Numbered from the stretch's first letter, positions 12,541 to 24,970 are shown. The stretch is 64,000 nucleotides of DNA from Calonectria ilicicola (GCA_020809705.1 CP085825.1:4526001-4590000); one strand, 5' to 3'. Made by a program: numbers and translations. The notes: generated by a model from the letters alone, not told the origin.

Positions 12541-15517
12541 TTGCGCTTACACGCTTACACACATGGTGGATGGGGGGTGTACCTGAGCCACCACCTAAAA
12601 AAGCCCATGTACCCAGTACATGCACAAAGAAGCTGCGAGGCTAACAAGCAAGACGGTCTCAGGTGAGCGCTCCCAAAGGCAAAGTTTAAGCCAATGCTAA
12701 AGGAGGCTTTGGGTGATCCCACGGGGACCCGACGGCGCCATTGGCCTCGTGTTCATCCAACATTGGGTTTCGTCCAAGGGGGACCCGCGGCCTGCTCTGA
12801 TAGAGTTTTGCTGTTATCAACCGTCGTCACCTTCAGTGAGGCTTGGGTTTGAGTTTTCGTTATTGCTTCCATTTCTGCTTCCACGAAAGCTGTGACATGC
12901 CCAGCCAGTGACAATGACGTCGAGGCAAGAAACTGCTGCTGCAGCCCTGTGGGAAATGGGCGGGAATACGAGTTGCAGAAACATGCATGGTAGCATCGCG
13001 CCTCATGCTCAGCTCAGACCTCGTCCCCGATCTTGACAGCGGATCTACCCAGTACTCTCCCCCAGGGTCCCAATGGAGGTCGGTGATTGCAGCCTCGACA
13101 GGGATGGTTGTGCCCAATTGGTGGTGCGTTCAGCCCGTGTCGGGGGGGGGTTGGGGATCCTAATGAAGCGTGGGGGAACTAGAGAGCAGTTGGTCCCTGC
13201 TGGTTCGTCAATAGATGGAACCGGTATGTCTCAATTTGGCACAGCTTTGTTTGCTCTCGCTCAAGCTCCTTTGGGGGCTGGTGAATGAGTGAATGTGCTT
13301 CATTTACACCGCGGTTTCTTCCGGTTCACATCGTCTTCATAGCACGTTTTCCTATTTACCAGATATGGATGATCGCCGGCCGGGATGTGGGATGATCTAC
13401 AGATAAACTTCCTTCCTCGAAGATTCTACGCCTACGCCATGTCACGCTGACTCGGCGGCGGGCCGACGGGAAGGTGAAGTGGGAAAGCAAACCCAGAAAA
13501 GCATTTCAGTGTTTTGTTTTTTCCCTTACCTGGCATTTCCCCGATGGAGGAAACAAAATGCGCACCCCTTTGCAAATGGAACGGGAGGCGTCTGTTACGA
13601 AAAATGTTTGACGCCGACAGGACCCAAAGAGGATGTGGCTTTACAGAAAAAGAAAAGAGAAAAGAGATATGTGTTCATTAGCCGCTTGGGTCTAGTGCCA
13701 TTTTTGGCCGACGCATGACGAAATGATGAAGCGGAAACAACACCAGCTCATATACGAAGCATATGTTTTCCTATTAGGGAGAGGTGCCAACACGGTTGCT
13801 TCCAAGACTAGCTTTGTGATGAGAGGCATTCAGCCGAAATGGGCCACGCACGGAGGAACCCGTGATGGTGAGGTGTGATTGCGAAAAAGAATCAATCGGC
13901 ATTGCAAGTACCGACCGGGAGGAGCCTTGCGGCAACCTTGAGCGAGACGCCACAGGTAAACGCCAGAAGGAAGGTTCGCGCTCCGAGGCCTGTCATTGGG
14001 AGGAAAGGTTTTGGGCTTGAATAATGGCGAGACGTTTACTCACTTATGACGGTTTTCCCAGTGTGCTTTCTACCGTGCGCTAGAAAGCCTCGTGGGTGGG
14101 CGTAAGGTTGGGTGCCGACGCCGCGGCAGGCGACCGAAAAGAGAAAACGCGAAGAAGAAGGGAGGGAACAATGTCGACGAAAAGAGACAAGAATGACGGA
14201 ATCTAGACCATATGACCAGAATTGGCCACAAAGTTTGCAGGAGACAGCTGTCAGTGCGGTGGCGTCGCTGCGCTTACAGAAAAGGTGGTGTTGTGAAGCG
14301 CTGTGATGGGTATCCCCCAACGCGCTGCTGCTAACCAAGCTTCAGATGCGAGGTTCATCACCTTTTGGGGGCGGGCTGAGCCTCTGCAGAGCCGGCCAGC
14401 TGGAAGCCTAGCAATGGGCTAGTTTGATTGGCCTAGGCGGCTCCAAGCTGCGACCTACACCGAGGAGAGCTTCAGCGCCTGTTCCAGCGCTTCCCCCCTA
14501 CTCCGTCTCCCGGCTTCTGATAGGCTGCATCTTTAAAGGGTTCGCCCCACTGGCCATCGACAAAAGAAGTGACGCCATCCAATGGAATCCCCCAAATCTA
14601 TTGGACTGTTCCCCAACTGGCAATTCGAACCTACATGGTCCACCTGCCAACCGCTGTGGAGGGGCAGCTCCCACCCAGCAACCGCCAAGCTTGTAAGAGA
14701 CCCCAACTTCATAAAAAGAGGCTCAGTGCATGCGCGTCCCAGCGGCAAAGGAAACAGCTCTGGAATGCGACATGAACCTGTAAATCAAGTGCGAAGCGCC
14801 GTGGATGTTTTTTTTTTTTTTTTATAACGGTGCACGTAAGGAATTACGTGGACTTGGCCGTTGGTTGCTGCTTCTGGCCGCTGTGCGTAGCCACAGCACA
14901 CGGCGTATCGCCTGGCCGCTAGTGAGGTCATTCACAATCCCATTGTCATGACATGCAGGAAAAGGTTGAATGGTTCGACAACAGCATGCGGCACGCAACT
15001 CTGCAGGCGCCGCTGCTTCCGGGCAATTAAACCAAAAGTGAAACCGCAATGAGCCCGAAATTTCCATTCGGGGGGTCGTCCACATTTCATTAAGAAGGTC
15101 CCAAGGCCACCACTCAACTCCCCATGTCACTCTCCCGTCCCGTTGCTTGGTCAATACATAGATTACCACGCTTGCGTCTCAGGCTCAACCCAGTCCTATC
15201 CAACACTTTGTTCATCCCAACTCCACTCTTCCATTAGAACATCGCAGCTTTGTTAAGTCCGTGAGCCATCCTTTTTTTTTTTGTTTCGTTGCGGATCAGC
15301 AATACTAGGCGCTGTTATTCACGTCTTGCTCGCCTTTGTATCTCGCGCCCCCAATAGTCCTCCGACTTATCGTTCCTCCGCAAGCAGCATCACCGCCTAG
15401 CCGCCGGCTTCAGCTACGCGCCGAGCTCCAGCCCGAGACATTATCCTCACGAAGGGCCTCCTTTTCGAAATCACCTCACTTCGGGGTTCCCCTAGTTCTC
15501 TTCTACAACCGCCCAAC

Positions 15518-16051
15518 ATGGGACCCAACCTCATCAAGATGATCCTACGCTTAACTGCGTTGCTGATCACGATGCTTCTCACGGCCATGATTGGCAACGT
15601 CATTGCCACAAACAAGGACGGTGCCGGTTCCGCCACGGTTGCGCTCAACTTTTGTATGTTCGTCGCTGTTATTTCCTGGCTTGTCGCCATCATCGGTATC
15701 AGCGCCTTTTTCGCTTCAGTTCTCCAAAACCCCATGGTTCTCATGCCGCTCGATGCCGCCGCCGTTCTCTTCACCTTCATCGCCGCCGTTGTTCTATCTG
15801 CCAAGCTCCGCGCAACCGACTGCGGCGACATCAACTCCGACAAACTCCCGAGCGATTGGATCGCGTGGGGATCCGACAGTGACGAGAAGCGGTGCCGCGA
15901 GATTCAAGCCGGTGCCGTCTTCAGCTGGTTCCTGCTTGGCTGCTATTCGGGTAGCTTGTTCTTCTCTTTCCAGGATGCCCGTGAGCATGTGGGCGGCTCT
16001 TTCCGCTCAGCCTCGAGGCCCAGCATGTCCCAAATCAGCAGTTCCGTTTAA
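15518..16051 (+). CDS. MARVEL-domain four-pass membrane protein
   Basis: Single exon, 177 residues. Four hydrophobic segments are visible at about residues 8-28, 43-68, 75-97 and 130-150. The loop between the third and fourth contains two cysteines (about residues 102 and 126), and a short Ser-rich cytosolic tail follows. This is the arrangement of fungal MARVEL proteins, a family that includes Nce102/Fhn1 of the eisosome and sterol-rich plasma membrane. Membership is from topology and the general look of the segments; I cannot say it is the Nce102 orthologue. Known members act at plasma membrane domains or in endomembrane traffic. The start at 15518 is the first Met before TM1 and follows a C/T-rich leader. 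The next gene (MIM2) is convergent. Confidence 0.75.
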   Translation: MGPNLIKMILRLTALLITMLLTAMIGNVIATNKDGAGSATVALNFCMFVAVISWLVAIIGISAFFASVLQNPMVLMPLDAAAVLFTFIAAVVLSAKLRATDCGDINSDKLPSDWIAWGSDSDEKRCREIQAGAVFSWFLLGCYSGSLFFSFQDAREHVGGSFRSASRPSMSQISSSV

Positions 16052-16724
16052 GAGGCAAGACCATGAACGATGTGGTATGACGACATCACGAGCGAAAATC
16101 ACACTCCTGCCACGGCAAACCCAGACACTATCATCTATCGATAGAGCTTAGGTGGCACATGCATTTATAACCCGAAACGCCAAATATGAAGTGGGAGTTG
16201 GCTGGGTTCATTATATAATTTTGGCGCTCTTGGGAAGTGCTGGGTTTTCTCGGGAAGTTTGGCGCAGGGAAACGGTGTACTGTATGATAATATGAAGACG
16301 TTTTGCGATGCAATGTCATCGCAGCAGCAACTGCCAGGCATTGGTAATGATATCATGTATATAGAAAAGCCGTGCTGGAGCATAGTGCATGGCTAAACTG
16401 CGAAGGAGCCATGAAATGGGTTTATGAACTATGTAGTTATTCGATTCTGCCGCGCTTATGCGAGACGGCATTTACCTTAATACCATTGCTAGTCCATTGT
16501 TCTGTGTGCCCCAACTATTGTTTCGTGGGGATTACCCATGTGTATGCACTCTATCATATCCCATGCAGAGTGTAGTAGTGTATGTCATGTCAAATCATCG
16601 CCTACTGAGAGGTGCCAACCCAAACCCTGAAACACCGTTATGAAGCCAATAAATATTCTTGAAAAGACTGATATCCTGTTCGCACGCCAGACTCGGAAAA
16701 GTCTCGGCGTTCGATCTTGCTCAT
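16052..16724. other. Intergenic between convergent genes
   Basis: Shared 3' region of the MARVEL gene and MIM2. It is moderately AT-rich and probably carries both polyadenylation regions. No other feature is seen. Confidence 0.5.
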
Positions 16725-17122
16725 CTACAATGATGCTGCAGCCTGGATTGCGCCTGCAGCGTTGAAGGCGGTCTTATCAGTATACCGCACATCGACGTTG
16801 TGCAACCACGACATGTATTTCGTCCAGCCTGCAGGGAAGATAGAGTCAACAATATATCCTCGAGAAAGTGGGGGCCAGCCAAGGGCGATGACATACTCCA
16901 GTAGGCAAATTTTCGGCCAAAGAACTTGCCCATCCAAGGGACGATCATCATGGTGAGGATTAGCTGTAGCTGTTCCAGGCTGCGCTCCCACTCAGCTTGC
17001 GCATCTGAGTCGGCCTCGGAGTAGATGTCATCGGTGGACATTGAAGGAAGGGAGTCAACGTCGTCTTTGTCGTCTGAGACGTTATCGTGCAGAAGGTCGA
17101 TGATGGAATCGGCGGTCGTCAT
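16725..17122 (-). CDS. MIM2: Mim2-like mitochondrial outer membrane import factor
   Basis: Two exons on the minus strand, 17122-16897 and 16828-16725. The 68-nt intron (GTATGT donor, CTGCAG acceptor) splices ...FAYW-S-WTKYM..., giving 109 residues. The N-terminal half is acidic (Asp/Glu/Ser-rich), followed by EWERSLEQLQLILTMMIVPW, then a GKFFGRKFAYW motif and a short C-terminal tail. An acidic N terminus, one hydrophobic segment and a following G-[KR]-x-x-GR-[KR] motif match fungal Mim2. In yeast Mim2 forms the MIM complex with Mim1 and inserts alpha-helical proteins into the mitochondrial outer membrane. The call comes from recognising the motif, without a database search. The unspliced frame diverges into an unrelated tail, so the gene is easy to mis-annotate. 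It is divergent from eIF2 beta across about 0.8 kb. Confidence 0.72.
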
Positions 17123-17921
17123 TTTGGCGGTCGTTGGAAGAATGCAAACGTGGAAGAGGGTATGGGCTCAACGTGTTGGGGTCGGTGCTGCTTGTTCAGA
17201 GCTCGGAGGTGATCGTGCACCCACGGGACCTCGGATCACGGGTTATGGTGAGGGAGCTTCGTGGTGGAGGGAGGAGCAGGCGCCCAGTCGGTTGTCAGTG
17301 AGGCGTTTTCAGAAAGAGTGGAAGCAAGCCCCCCCGAAACCAGCCGCCGAAAATGATGAGGAACAACAAGGGGCGAGACAGCTGGCGGCTACAATAGCAT
17401 TGCTATAGATGGAGTCGTTAAACTGGTGTGTCGCTGTTGTCGTCGTCGGTGCCGGGATAGCTCCTCCGGACTGGAGAAGCAATAGTGGGTATGATTGGCT
17501 GGGGAAACAGGCGTTGAATAACACGTGATGAGAAGTGTGACTCCAAGTACAAGGCAAGGCGTACCAAAATGCGGGCCATATTGGGCAGGTAGCGTTAGGT
17601 ACCGTACCGCAGCGAGCAATTAGGTCATCACAGCTAAGCCTTGTCGTTAGACCCATGACGTCCGGCGATAGATATCCCTCGCCCCTCGCCGACATCGTCA
17701 ACCTCACGACTACATCGAGCAATCCAAAGAAGCAAAAATAAGAGCAGCGGCAAGCAGCGACATCCCACGGACCCCTGGCTATTTTTTCTCACCGCCGACA
17801 ACTGGACCTGGACTGGACCAAACAAAACACAAGGCACAAAACGGTGCCACTGGAGACTGGAAATCTGGACTGGGACCACTAGCAGCCGCATTCGCAGCGA
17901 GCAAGCAACCAAGTCACAACC
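17123..17921. promoter_or_regulatory. Divergent promoter region, MIM2 / eIF2 beta
   Basis: An 0.8-kb spacer between two start codons on opposite strands. It carries no credible gene. The right part close to 17900 is A/C-rich and reads as the eIF2 beta leader. Specific binding sites were not identified. Confidence 0.5.
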
Positions 17922-19592
17922 ATGGACGGCGAGGTGAGTGTGCTCACAACACATGCGCCGGGAGGCGTACACGAGACCCAGCGTTGCCCCAATACATGAT
18001 TCACGCTCTCACTCATGCGCGCCTGCACTGCAATGTACAGGGGCTTCTAGAGAAGCCTAGCCCTGTTCCCCTCCCCTCACTACCACACCCACCACACTAC
18101 AACTGCCCAAAGCACCACCAAACAGTGCACTTGCCCCTCCATTCTACCCCACCTTCACTCAAACACCAACCCGCTGTGCGCCGCAAAAAGTTGTGTGAGC
18201 CAACAACGCACCACCCACCACCCACACACACACACACACACGCACACAAGCCACACCTGCACAGCTACACGCACAGCGCCCCGTACTGTACTCCTCCACC
18301 TCCGCTCTGCTGCATTGCACAGTATCAATTGTGCCACCACCTTTTGACTTCTTTGAGTCACATTTTCCCGTTCCGCCACCATCACCACAAATCTTTACTC
18401 TCAACCTTCCCACCTCCACCTCCACCTCTCGATCTCCCCCCCCCACCGCCGAACTCATCCCATCCTCCGATACTAACTGCTCTTTTTTTTTTCTTCATTT
18501 TGCAGGCTCCCCCCCGAGAACGCAAATCTCGCAAATCCGTAACCTTCACAGACGAACAGCTCGTAGTAGACGCTGACGGATCCGTGACCATTATGAGTAC
18601 CGACGAAACCAAGGAGACGGCCCTCTCCCACACGCCTCGTACGCCGCCGCTGACTGCCGCCCTGGAATCCTTTACTGATGCCCAGCTCCCAGCCGCCACT
18701 GATGATGCCCCTCCTGCCGACGATGGTGGTCTTGACCTTTCCCTTCTGAAGAAGAAGAAGAAGAAGAAGGTCAAGACTGAGGATGGCGAGGCCGGTGAGG
18801 AAGCCGCCCCCGCTGAGGATGGCGGCCTCGACCTCTCCGGCTTAAAGAAGAAGAAGAAGAAGAGCAAGACCAAGGATACCGCCGCCGAGGATGATGAATT
18901 CGCCGCCAAGCTGAAGGAGCTCGAGGTCAAGGATGCTGAGGGAGGTGAGGAGCAGCCTGCTGCTGCTGCTGCCACCGAGGAACAGACCGGAGACATGGAT
19001 GCCGGCACTGGCATCTGGGCCCACGACGAGACCAAGGCCATCACCTACACCCTTCTTCTTAACCGCTTCTTCAGCCAGCTCGCCCAGAAGAACCCCGACC
19101 ACGCTCTCAGCGGTACCAAGAGCTACAAGATTCCCCCTCCCCAGTGCATGCGTGAAGGCAACCGAAAGACAGTCTTTGCCAACATTGCCGATATTTGCAA
19201 GCGAATGAAGCGAACTGAGGAGCACGTCACTGCCTACCTCTTTGCTGAATTGGGTACCAGCGGTTCCGTCGACGGTAGCCGAAGACTGGTTATCAAGGGT
19301 CGTTTCCAACAGAAGCAAATCGAAAACGTTGTCCGAAAATACATCAGTAAGCTCATCCACCACCACCACCCCTCATCTTTATGTCACAATCCTTGTAAAC
19401 TAACCTTGCCCCTCCCCCTCAGTCGAATACGTCACTTGTAAAACTTGCAAATCTCCCGATACCGAGCTTAACAAGGGTGAGAACCGTCTGTACTTCATCA
19501 CTTGCAACAACTGCGGTTCCCGACGAAGTGTTACTGCTATCAAGACTGGTTTCTCTGCCCAGGTCGGCAAGAGAAAGAAGATGCAGGGTTAA
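17922..19592 (+). CDS. SUI3: Translation initiation factor eIF2 subunit beta
   Basis: Three exons: 17922-17933, 18506-19346 and 19423-19592, giving 340 residues. Exon 1 encodes only MDGE before a GTGAGT donor; intron 1 is 572 nt, unusually long here, and ends in TTTTGCAG. Intron 2 is 76 nt. eIF2 beta is the subunit of the eIF2-GTP-Met-tRNAi ternary complex that contacts eIF5 and eIF2B. Seen in the protein: two lysine blocks (about residues 86-92 and 118-123) in the N-terminal tail, a central domain from about 190, and a C-terminal zinc ribbon with CxxC pairs at about residues 290/293 and 312/315. Yeast has three lysine blocks, so only two being evident is a difference. Intron 1 is open in the frame of exon 2 for most of its length, so a wrong N-terminal extension is easily predicted; the splice to MDGE-APPRERK is much more natural. 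Confidence 0.93.
17934..18505 (+). other. Long first intron of eIF2 beta
   Basis: 572 nt, GTGAGT...TTTTGCAG. It is strongly C/A- and C/T-rich, contains a CA microsatellite (18222-18246) and ends in a long pyrimidine tract. It follows a four-codon first exon. Confidence 0.85.
18222..18246 (+). repeat. CA microsatellite in intron
   Basis: About 12 CA units with one interruption, inside eIF2 beta intron 1. Confidence 0.85.
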
Positions 19593-20657
19593 TTGTCACT
19601 ACTCTTTTCTCCGCTTTCTCCCACCTACGACCCTGCTGGTGGGGTTTTGTTTGGTCACGGCCGGTATCTACAAAGCGATAGCCGCTTGCTGGCACTGCTT
19701 GTATTACTGCTGTGCCTATCTAGGCTGTGGTGACTCGTCTGTGTATTCTGTACAGACAGTCTCCCTGGCTGGGTACTTTGAATGAGATAAAACGAGCGCG
19801 GTGTTTTCTTCTCGTCGGGGTTTAGCCAAGAGGAGTCGGCCCAACCCTTTGGGATGGTTCTTTCAAAAAATGGTTTCGGGCCCGAGAGGACATGGGTTTC
19901 GGGTGCCGGGTTATGATATGGCGCATGTACATAATGCCGGAATGATCAAATTGCAACAACTACAAAAGTGTGGTATCTTTCATGACGAATGTGAGGCTTG
20001 GGGCCTGTACGGATCCATCTCCCATTGGAAGATGCTGATAGAGACCATATACTTACCTAGACATGGTTCTTTTTTTTGATATATGTACGGATGATAATGG
20101 TCTTGGGCAAGTAACACAGGCGTCATTTCACATCAAGTAAACGGTGAGGATCAAGGTTTTGTATCAAACGCATGCAAAAACTGCCCGCATGCCCAGCGTC
20201 CAAAGTTGTTATTACCAGCATATCGAAATCCGTAGTGTTTCGTTCCACCCCCAGAGGGAATGCCAGTCTCCGCCCTGAGACGTCCAAACGTCCACTCTCC
20301 AACATACACATCCCAGCCGTTTCATCTTCAAGGCTAACTAGACAGCGAATCAACGCAGTTTAAAAAAAAACACAAACAGGTAATAAAAAAAAAAGGCCCA
20401 AGGAAACAACGAGAAACCCGCATCTTCCTTTGCAAGAAAAAACCATTCCATTTCGTCTCCAACCAATCCAAGTGTCCCCTTTTTTGTGTGCATCTGTGTG
20501 TGTGTTTGTATCTGTTTCCAGCATCCTCCCAAAGACCTGCAAGTCGAGTAAGACTGCGGCCTGTCGTGGTTTAATTGTACACGCGATTATCGACAAAGAA
20601 AAAATAAAATCAAACTAAAGTGAGAGAACGCCGCCCAATGATGTGTTGCCCCGATCC
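19593..20657. other. Intergenic between convergent eIF2 beta and NUP133
   Basis: Just over 1 kb of 3' flanks. It has AT-rich homopolymer runs around 20360-20395 and a GT run near 20495. No gene is seen. Confidence 0.55.
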
Positions 20658-23600
20658 TTAAACCTGTGCAAACAATGAGGTCCCGCTCGCGATGCCGTTG
20701 GACTTGCTCGTAAAGAGGGACTGGCCAGTTGATTTTTCCTCAATGGCAGCACCCTCCTTAGTGACGTCGTCCATAAGGGTGTTAACCTCAACCCGAGCAG
20801 CCTCGAGAGTCGTGCGGACCCATTCCGTAAGTCGGTTCTTCTCTATGTACTGATTGAGGATCTTATCCTCATATTTCATGGCTTCAATCAACTTTGATCG
20901 GAAAGACGTATCAAAGTCGCGGAAACGGCGGTCAAGGTGCTCGACAAAAGAGCCCAGGGCCTCTTGAGGCGACATGGGTCGGAAAGGTTCCCGTACATCT
21001 TCTACATTCAAGTCAGTGCATAATTCAATTTCACACATTTCAGTTTGACTTACGAAACCTGATGCAATCCGCAAGCATCGCATAGAGCTCGGTGTCGGCT
21101 AATCGCTCCACCACTTCACGATCATCCTTGAGCTGAGTGTCGTTGATCTTAGCCCAGTCATCGCGAATAAGGAGGCGTCGCCAGATAAGTCTCTTGGCTT
21201 CCTTCTTCTCATCATTGTGGCAGCTGCTGTCGGCCACCTTAAGGGCCAACCAGAAGGGATGAGCAATCTCGTCTCGTGACTCTGGCTTGAGGGAGATGAG
21301 AGTGAGCAAGTCGATAAGAGTCATGGCATCGAGAGACTCGTGTCTCAACAAGCGCTTCATTCCATCCTCAAAGATCTGGTGCTGGGCCTTTTGCCTTCGT
21401 GGAATGTTCATGCTGTGGGCCTCCATGGCGAAGTTGAGGGCGGCTGCGTCGTCGACGGCGTCGTATGTGCTGGGGAAGACTTGGCTGTAGAGCTGATCTT
21501 GGATCTTAATCGCAATCAGTTCGTCGTCAACCAGCTTTAGCTTCTCCTCAGTGCGAGCATCGTCTAATTTGACCTTGAAGGTGCCGGGGTTGGTATCCTT
21601 CTCCTCCATCTCAGCCAAAAGAGCAAGCTTTCCAAGGCTAAGTTCAATCTTCTTGTTCCAAACCTGCTGCTCCTTGTTGAGGGCGAGCTCGACAAGAGTA
21701 TCGGCTCCGTGACCGACATCCTTCTCTTGCTGAACATCGTTGATCCAAGATATTCTCGCCAACTCTGGCTTGCTTCGAAGGAATTGCGTCTTGTAACCGT
21801 GCTTATCCAGATCAAATTCCAATACTGCCTCGACTCCGTGCTTTTGCAGCAAGAACTCGTAAACAGGGAATGCAAAGGATTGGCCGTAGTTGACAAAGCT
21901 GGCCTCCAGCTTTCCCTTCTTGGCCTGTCTAGTGGCCTTGAGGTTCTGGGCCTCAACTATGGAAATGCCAGGCTCACCAAGCCTAGCTTCCAGCTGCTTA
22001 ATGTGGTCAAGCAAAATTACCGCCAGGGCGCGAAGGGATTCATGCTTTTCAGCAATGCTAGCCCCTTCATCCCACTTTCCACTTCGTGCCAAACCAATAG
22101 GCTTCTCAAATCGATCTTCCTGGTAAACTTGGGCGAATTGCTGGGCCATGCTCTTCTGGTCGGCAGTTGTCATTCCCCAACGAGCATACTCCAGGACCGA
22201 TGTGAGCATACCATCAGTGAGGAGCGGCAAGTCTTCGGAGATCTTCTTGATGACTTGGGGGTCTGGAGAAGTGGATGACTTCTGCTTCTCAAGCTCCTCG
22301 CCTTGGTATTTGGCTACCCACTGGTCCGAAAGGTCAACAAGTCGCTTGGCATTGTTTGCGATGTAGTGGCAGCCAGTCCAAGGCTCTGGGAGTCCCTCAT
22401 AGCTATCACGAAGGATGCCCATGCGGAGTTCCTCGTAGCCCAGACCATAAAAGGTGAGGTTGTTCTTGCGGAAGTCAAGAGCTGCTACATGCGTGCAAAT
22501 GTTGATCTGAATTGCTTCATGAACCATGACGGTGACCTTGGCATCGTCAAGGAGGTGGTCTTTGTACAAAGTTTTAATAACTTCATATGCCCATGCGACA
22601 AAAAGCTCAAGTCGGAAGACATCGTTGACGAACCAGTGGCGCACGCGATCAACCTCGCCGATATTAGCGCTGGGGTTGTGTTTCTGGTCCTGGTGGATAA
22701 ACTCCACAATCGAACCGATCAGGCTCTTCTTGTCGTTGGCAGGTCGCGCTGCCGTAAAGGCTTCATGGCTCTTCCAGAGGTGAAGAGCGACGTGCATCTT
22801 CTCTGCGTTGTAGAGAAGGTTCCATCGGGTTCTTCTATCAAGGTCGGCGCCGTTCGTACGTAGGTGGGACATTAATCTCTCCAGCGCGTTCGATCGAGCC
22901 CGGAGATTATCCTCCAGAGAGGCAGGAAGGGTCGACATGTATGGAGTAGTCGAGCTCAAGATTTCGTGGCTCACTTCGATAGCAGCCTCTGCTGTCTCCT
23001 CCTTGGAAAACTTGATTTCTTGTCGGCCATCGAAAATCAAGGGGTTGTCCTGCTTCACGCCAAAAAATACTGCCTGCTCAAGCTTGCTCTTGGCTGAAAC
23101 CTTGGGGGGTTGGTCGCTGGCAAACTTGTCCACGTCTGTTGTCACGATGCGCACGGCTCCAGCTCCTCGAACCATAAGGACCACGGCGGGGTTTTTGGTC
23201 TTTGGTCGGTGCAGACGAGAGTCTTCGTGGCTGTGGACAGCAGGGGTTTCCTCGAAACCAGAGCCCAAAATCTCGTGTACATCATCTTCGCGGAAATCGA
23301 TGACGTCCTCAAACGATGCAGGAAGAATGTGGCTGTCAGACTGGAGTTGTGAGTCGGGGGACTCTGGAGGGATTGCAATCGATGCAATGATGGTAGCGCG
23401 ATCAAATACGACAAATGCGACGAGAGCGGGTCGAGGGAGGTAAATGCGAGGTCGAGTAGTCGGGGTATCGGGTGAAGAGGAGATGGGATTTGTGTATGAG
23501 GTGATGGGTCGGACCATGCCAACTTGGCAGTTGTTTGGTGTCAAAACAACTTCGACCAGTGCGTAGCGCGACGAACTGCGCAGGGTGAGGCTGACAAGCA

Positions 23601-24970
23601 GCAGGAGGTGTTGGACGGAGGAGGAGTCGGAGGAGATTGCATCGCTCAGCCTAGTAAGCTCAAGATACTTGGATTCCAGACCCTTGGGGACATAGGTAAA
23701 ATCAATAGCCTCAAAGGACTCGGAGGGGAAGTTTTGGGAAAGAGGGTCGTTCTCGCGCAAGGTGGCGATGATTTCTTCGCGCGTATCTGCTTCCCCGATA
23801 ATCTCGTTGTGACCTCCACGGTGAACCTTCCATGCCTGCAGTCGTCCCTTTCCAGTTAGCGCAACAACATTGCGTTCGCCCATCCGAGCAGATCGGTCGG
23901 CGCGAACAGCTGCAACATCGCCCCGAAGGGACAGGTTAGAGAAGGCGTGGCGGATGCTACCGAAAATTCCGCTAGTGGAGACTGAGAGGTTGTTTCGCAA
24001 GAACTGTACAGAAATAGATGGTCGGCCGTGGCCATCACGGACGTTCATGTAGGCAAGTCGTCCAGAGTTGAATGTCAAGATGAAGCCAGCGGATTCGGCG
24101 TTGGTGATGGCGAGGACCTTCTCCCCAGAAGCCATTCCTGAAATCATATGCTCGACGCCGGAACGATCCTTCTTGATAAAGGCAAAGGTTGCGGCGCTGG
24201 AGATGGACTCCCAGTACACGACCTTTCCGCTGCCGGCCATGACGACAACCAGGCCAGGCTCCGTCGAGGACGCGGATGGAGAGACGAGGCATCCTACAGG
24301 GAGGGGATCGCTGGGTTTTGATGCAGATGGCAGTGTGAATGTGAAGGTTTCGGGAGATTGTGAGGTCGAGGTGTAGGGCCAAACGATGGCGTGGGTCGAA
24401 GTGAGAGTGAGGGCATATCCGGAAGTGGAAAAGATATCGGCAGTTTGGTTACCTAGAATCGCCAAAGGTGAGCAGGGACTGTCAACATGCAGAGGGGATG
24501 CGTGACGAGCGGCTTACCAGTCCAGTCGGAGCGAATTCTATCAGGCAAAGCTGGAAGTTTGCTCACGGTGTATGCGTTTGTGCTAGTCTGTCGATGGTCA
24601 GCGGAAGGGGCATCAAAACATTTCGATGATAGGGTGGTTCTCGTACCAAAACAAGACTTCCATCACCCTTATTCGCGGCCCGATCACCGTGTTTTGGCTT
24701 CTTGGCGCGAACATTCAATTCTTTGCGCAAAGTGGGAGGCGGAGTCTCGACGATGTCATTTTTCACGGGTAGCGTCGCGACCTTGTCGTTCTTGACCTCG
24801 ACCATCTCCTGCTGGTTGTCGGGGCTGACAAAAGTCTGCTCCGTCAAGGGCAGACGCGGTCTCTTGGCCTTGGGCTGCTGGGGGAGGTTCTCGGAACTCT
24901 TGGGGCGCTGCCTGCGACGTGAACGAGTCGCCGTCGCCGGGCCACCGTCGGCGACAGACGGGGAAAACAT
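20658..24970 (-). CDS. NUP133: Nucleoporin Nup133
   Basis: Four exons on the minus strand: 24970-24647, 24587-24518, 24452-21054 and 21001-20658, giving 1378 residues. Donors are GTACGA, GTAAGC and GTAAGT; acceptors are CAG, TAG and TAG; all junctions keep frame. Nup133 is part of the Y-shaped Nup84/Nup107-160 scaffold of the nuclear pore. The N terminus (about 1-105) is basic and low-complexity. Exon 2 supplies NAYTVSKLPALPDRIRSDW, leading into the beta-propeller with the characteristic TSGYALTLTSTHAIVWPY. The second half is an alpha-helical solenoid ending in helices rich in charged residues. Length is slightly above the yeast protein (about 1157) and normal for filamentous fungi, as far as I know. 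The 53-nt last intron removes an in-frame stop shortly after RFRKSN. It is convergent with eIF2 beta; its start faces an AT-rich spacer. Confidence 0.92.

Larger units (their letters stand above)
10557..15517. other. Intergenic desert, about 5 kb
   Basis: No convincing gene. Open frames of 60-180 codons occur on both strands around 11.5-12.3 kb but have low-complexity or frame-overlapping composition with no recognisable domain. It contains a GAGAGGGAC tandem repeat (11262-11300), a CA run (12528-12540) and homopolymer tracts (11170, 11760, 11880, 12200, 14810). Multi-exon genes for poorly conserved small proteins, or non-coding RNAs, cannot be excluded. Confidence 0.5.

Noticed and set aside
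17984..18505. N-terminal extension of eIF2 beta by about 170 residues rich in Pro, His and Thr
   Set aside because: It is the open frame of intron 1. The extension is low-complexity C/A-rich translation, and a clean GTGAGT/TTTTGCAG splice from a four-codon exon gives a normal N terminus.
18382..19044. 220-codon antisense open frame with Ser, Pro and Phe runs
   Set aside because: It is the reverse strand of the lysine-rich eIF2 beta coding region (AAG repeats read as CTT/Phe); no independent evidence.
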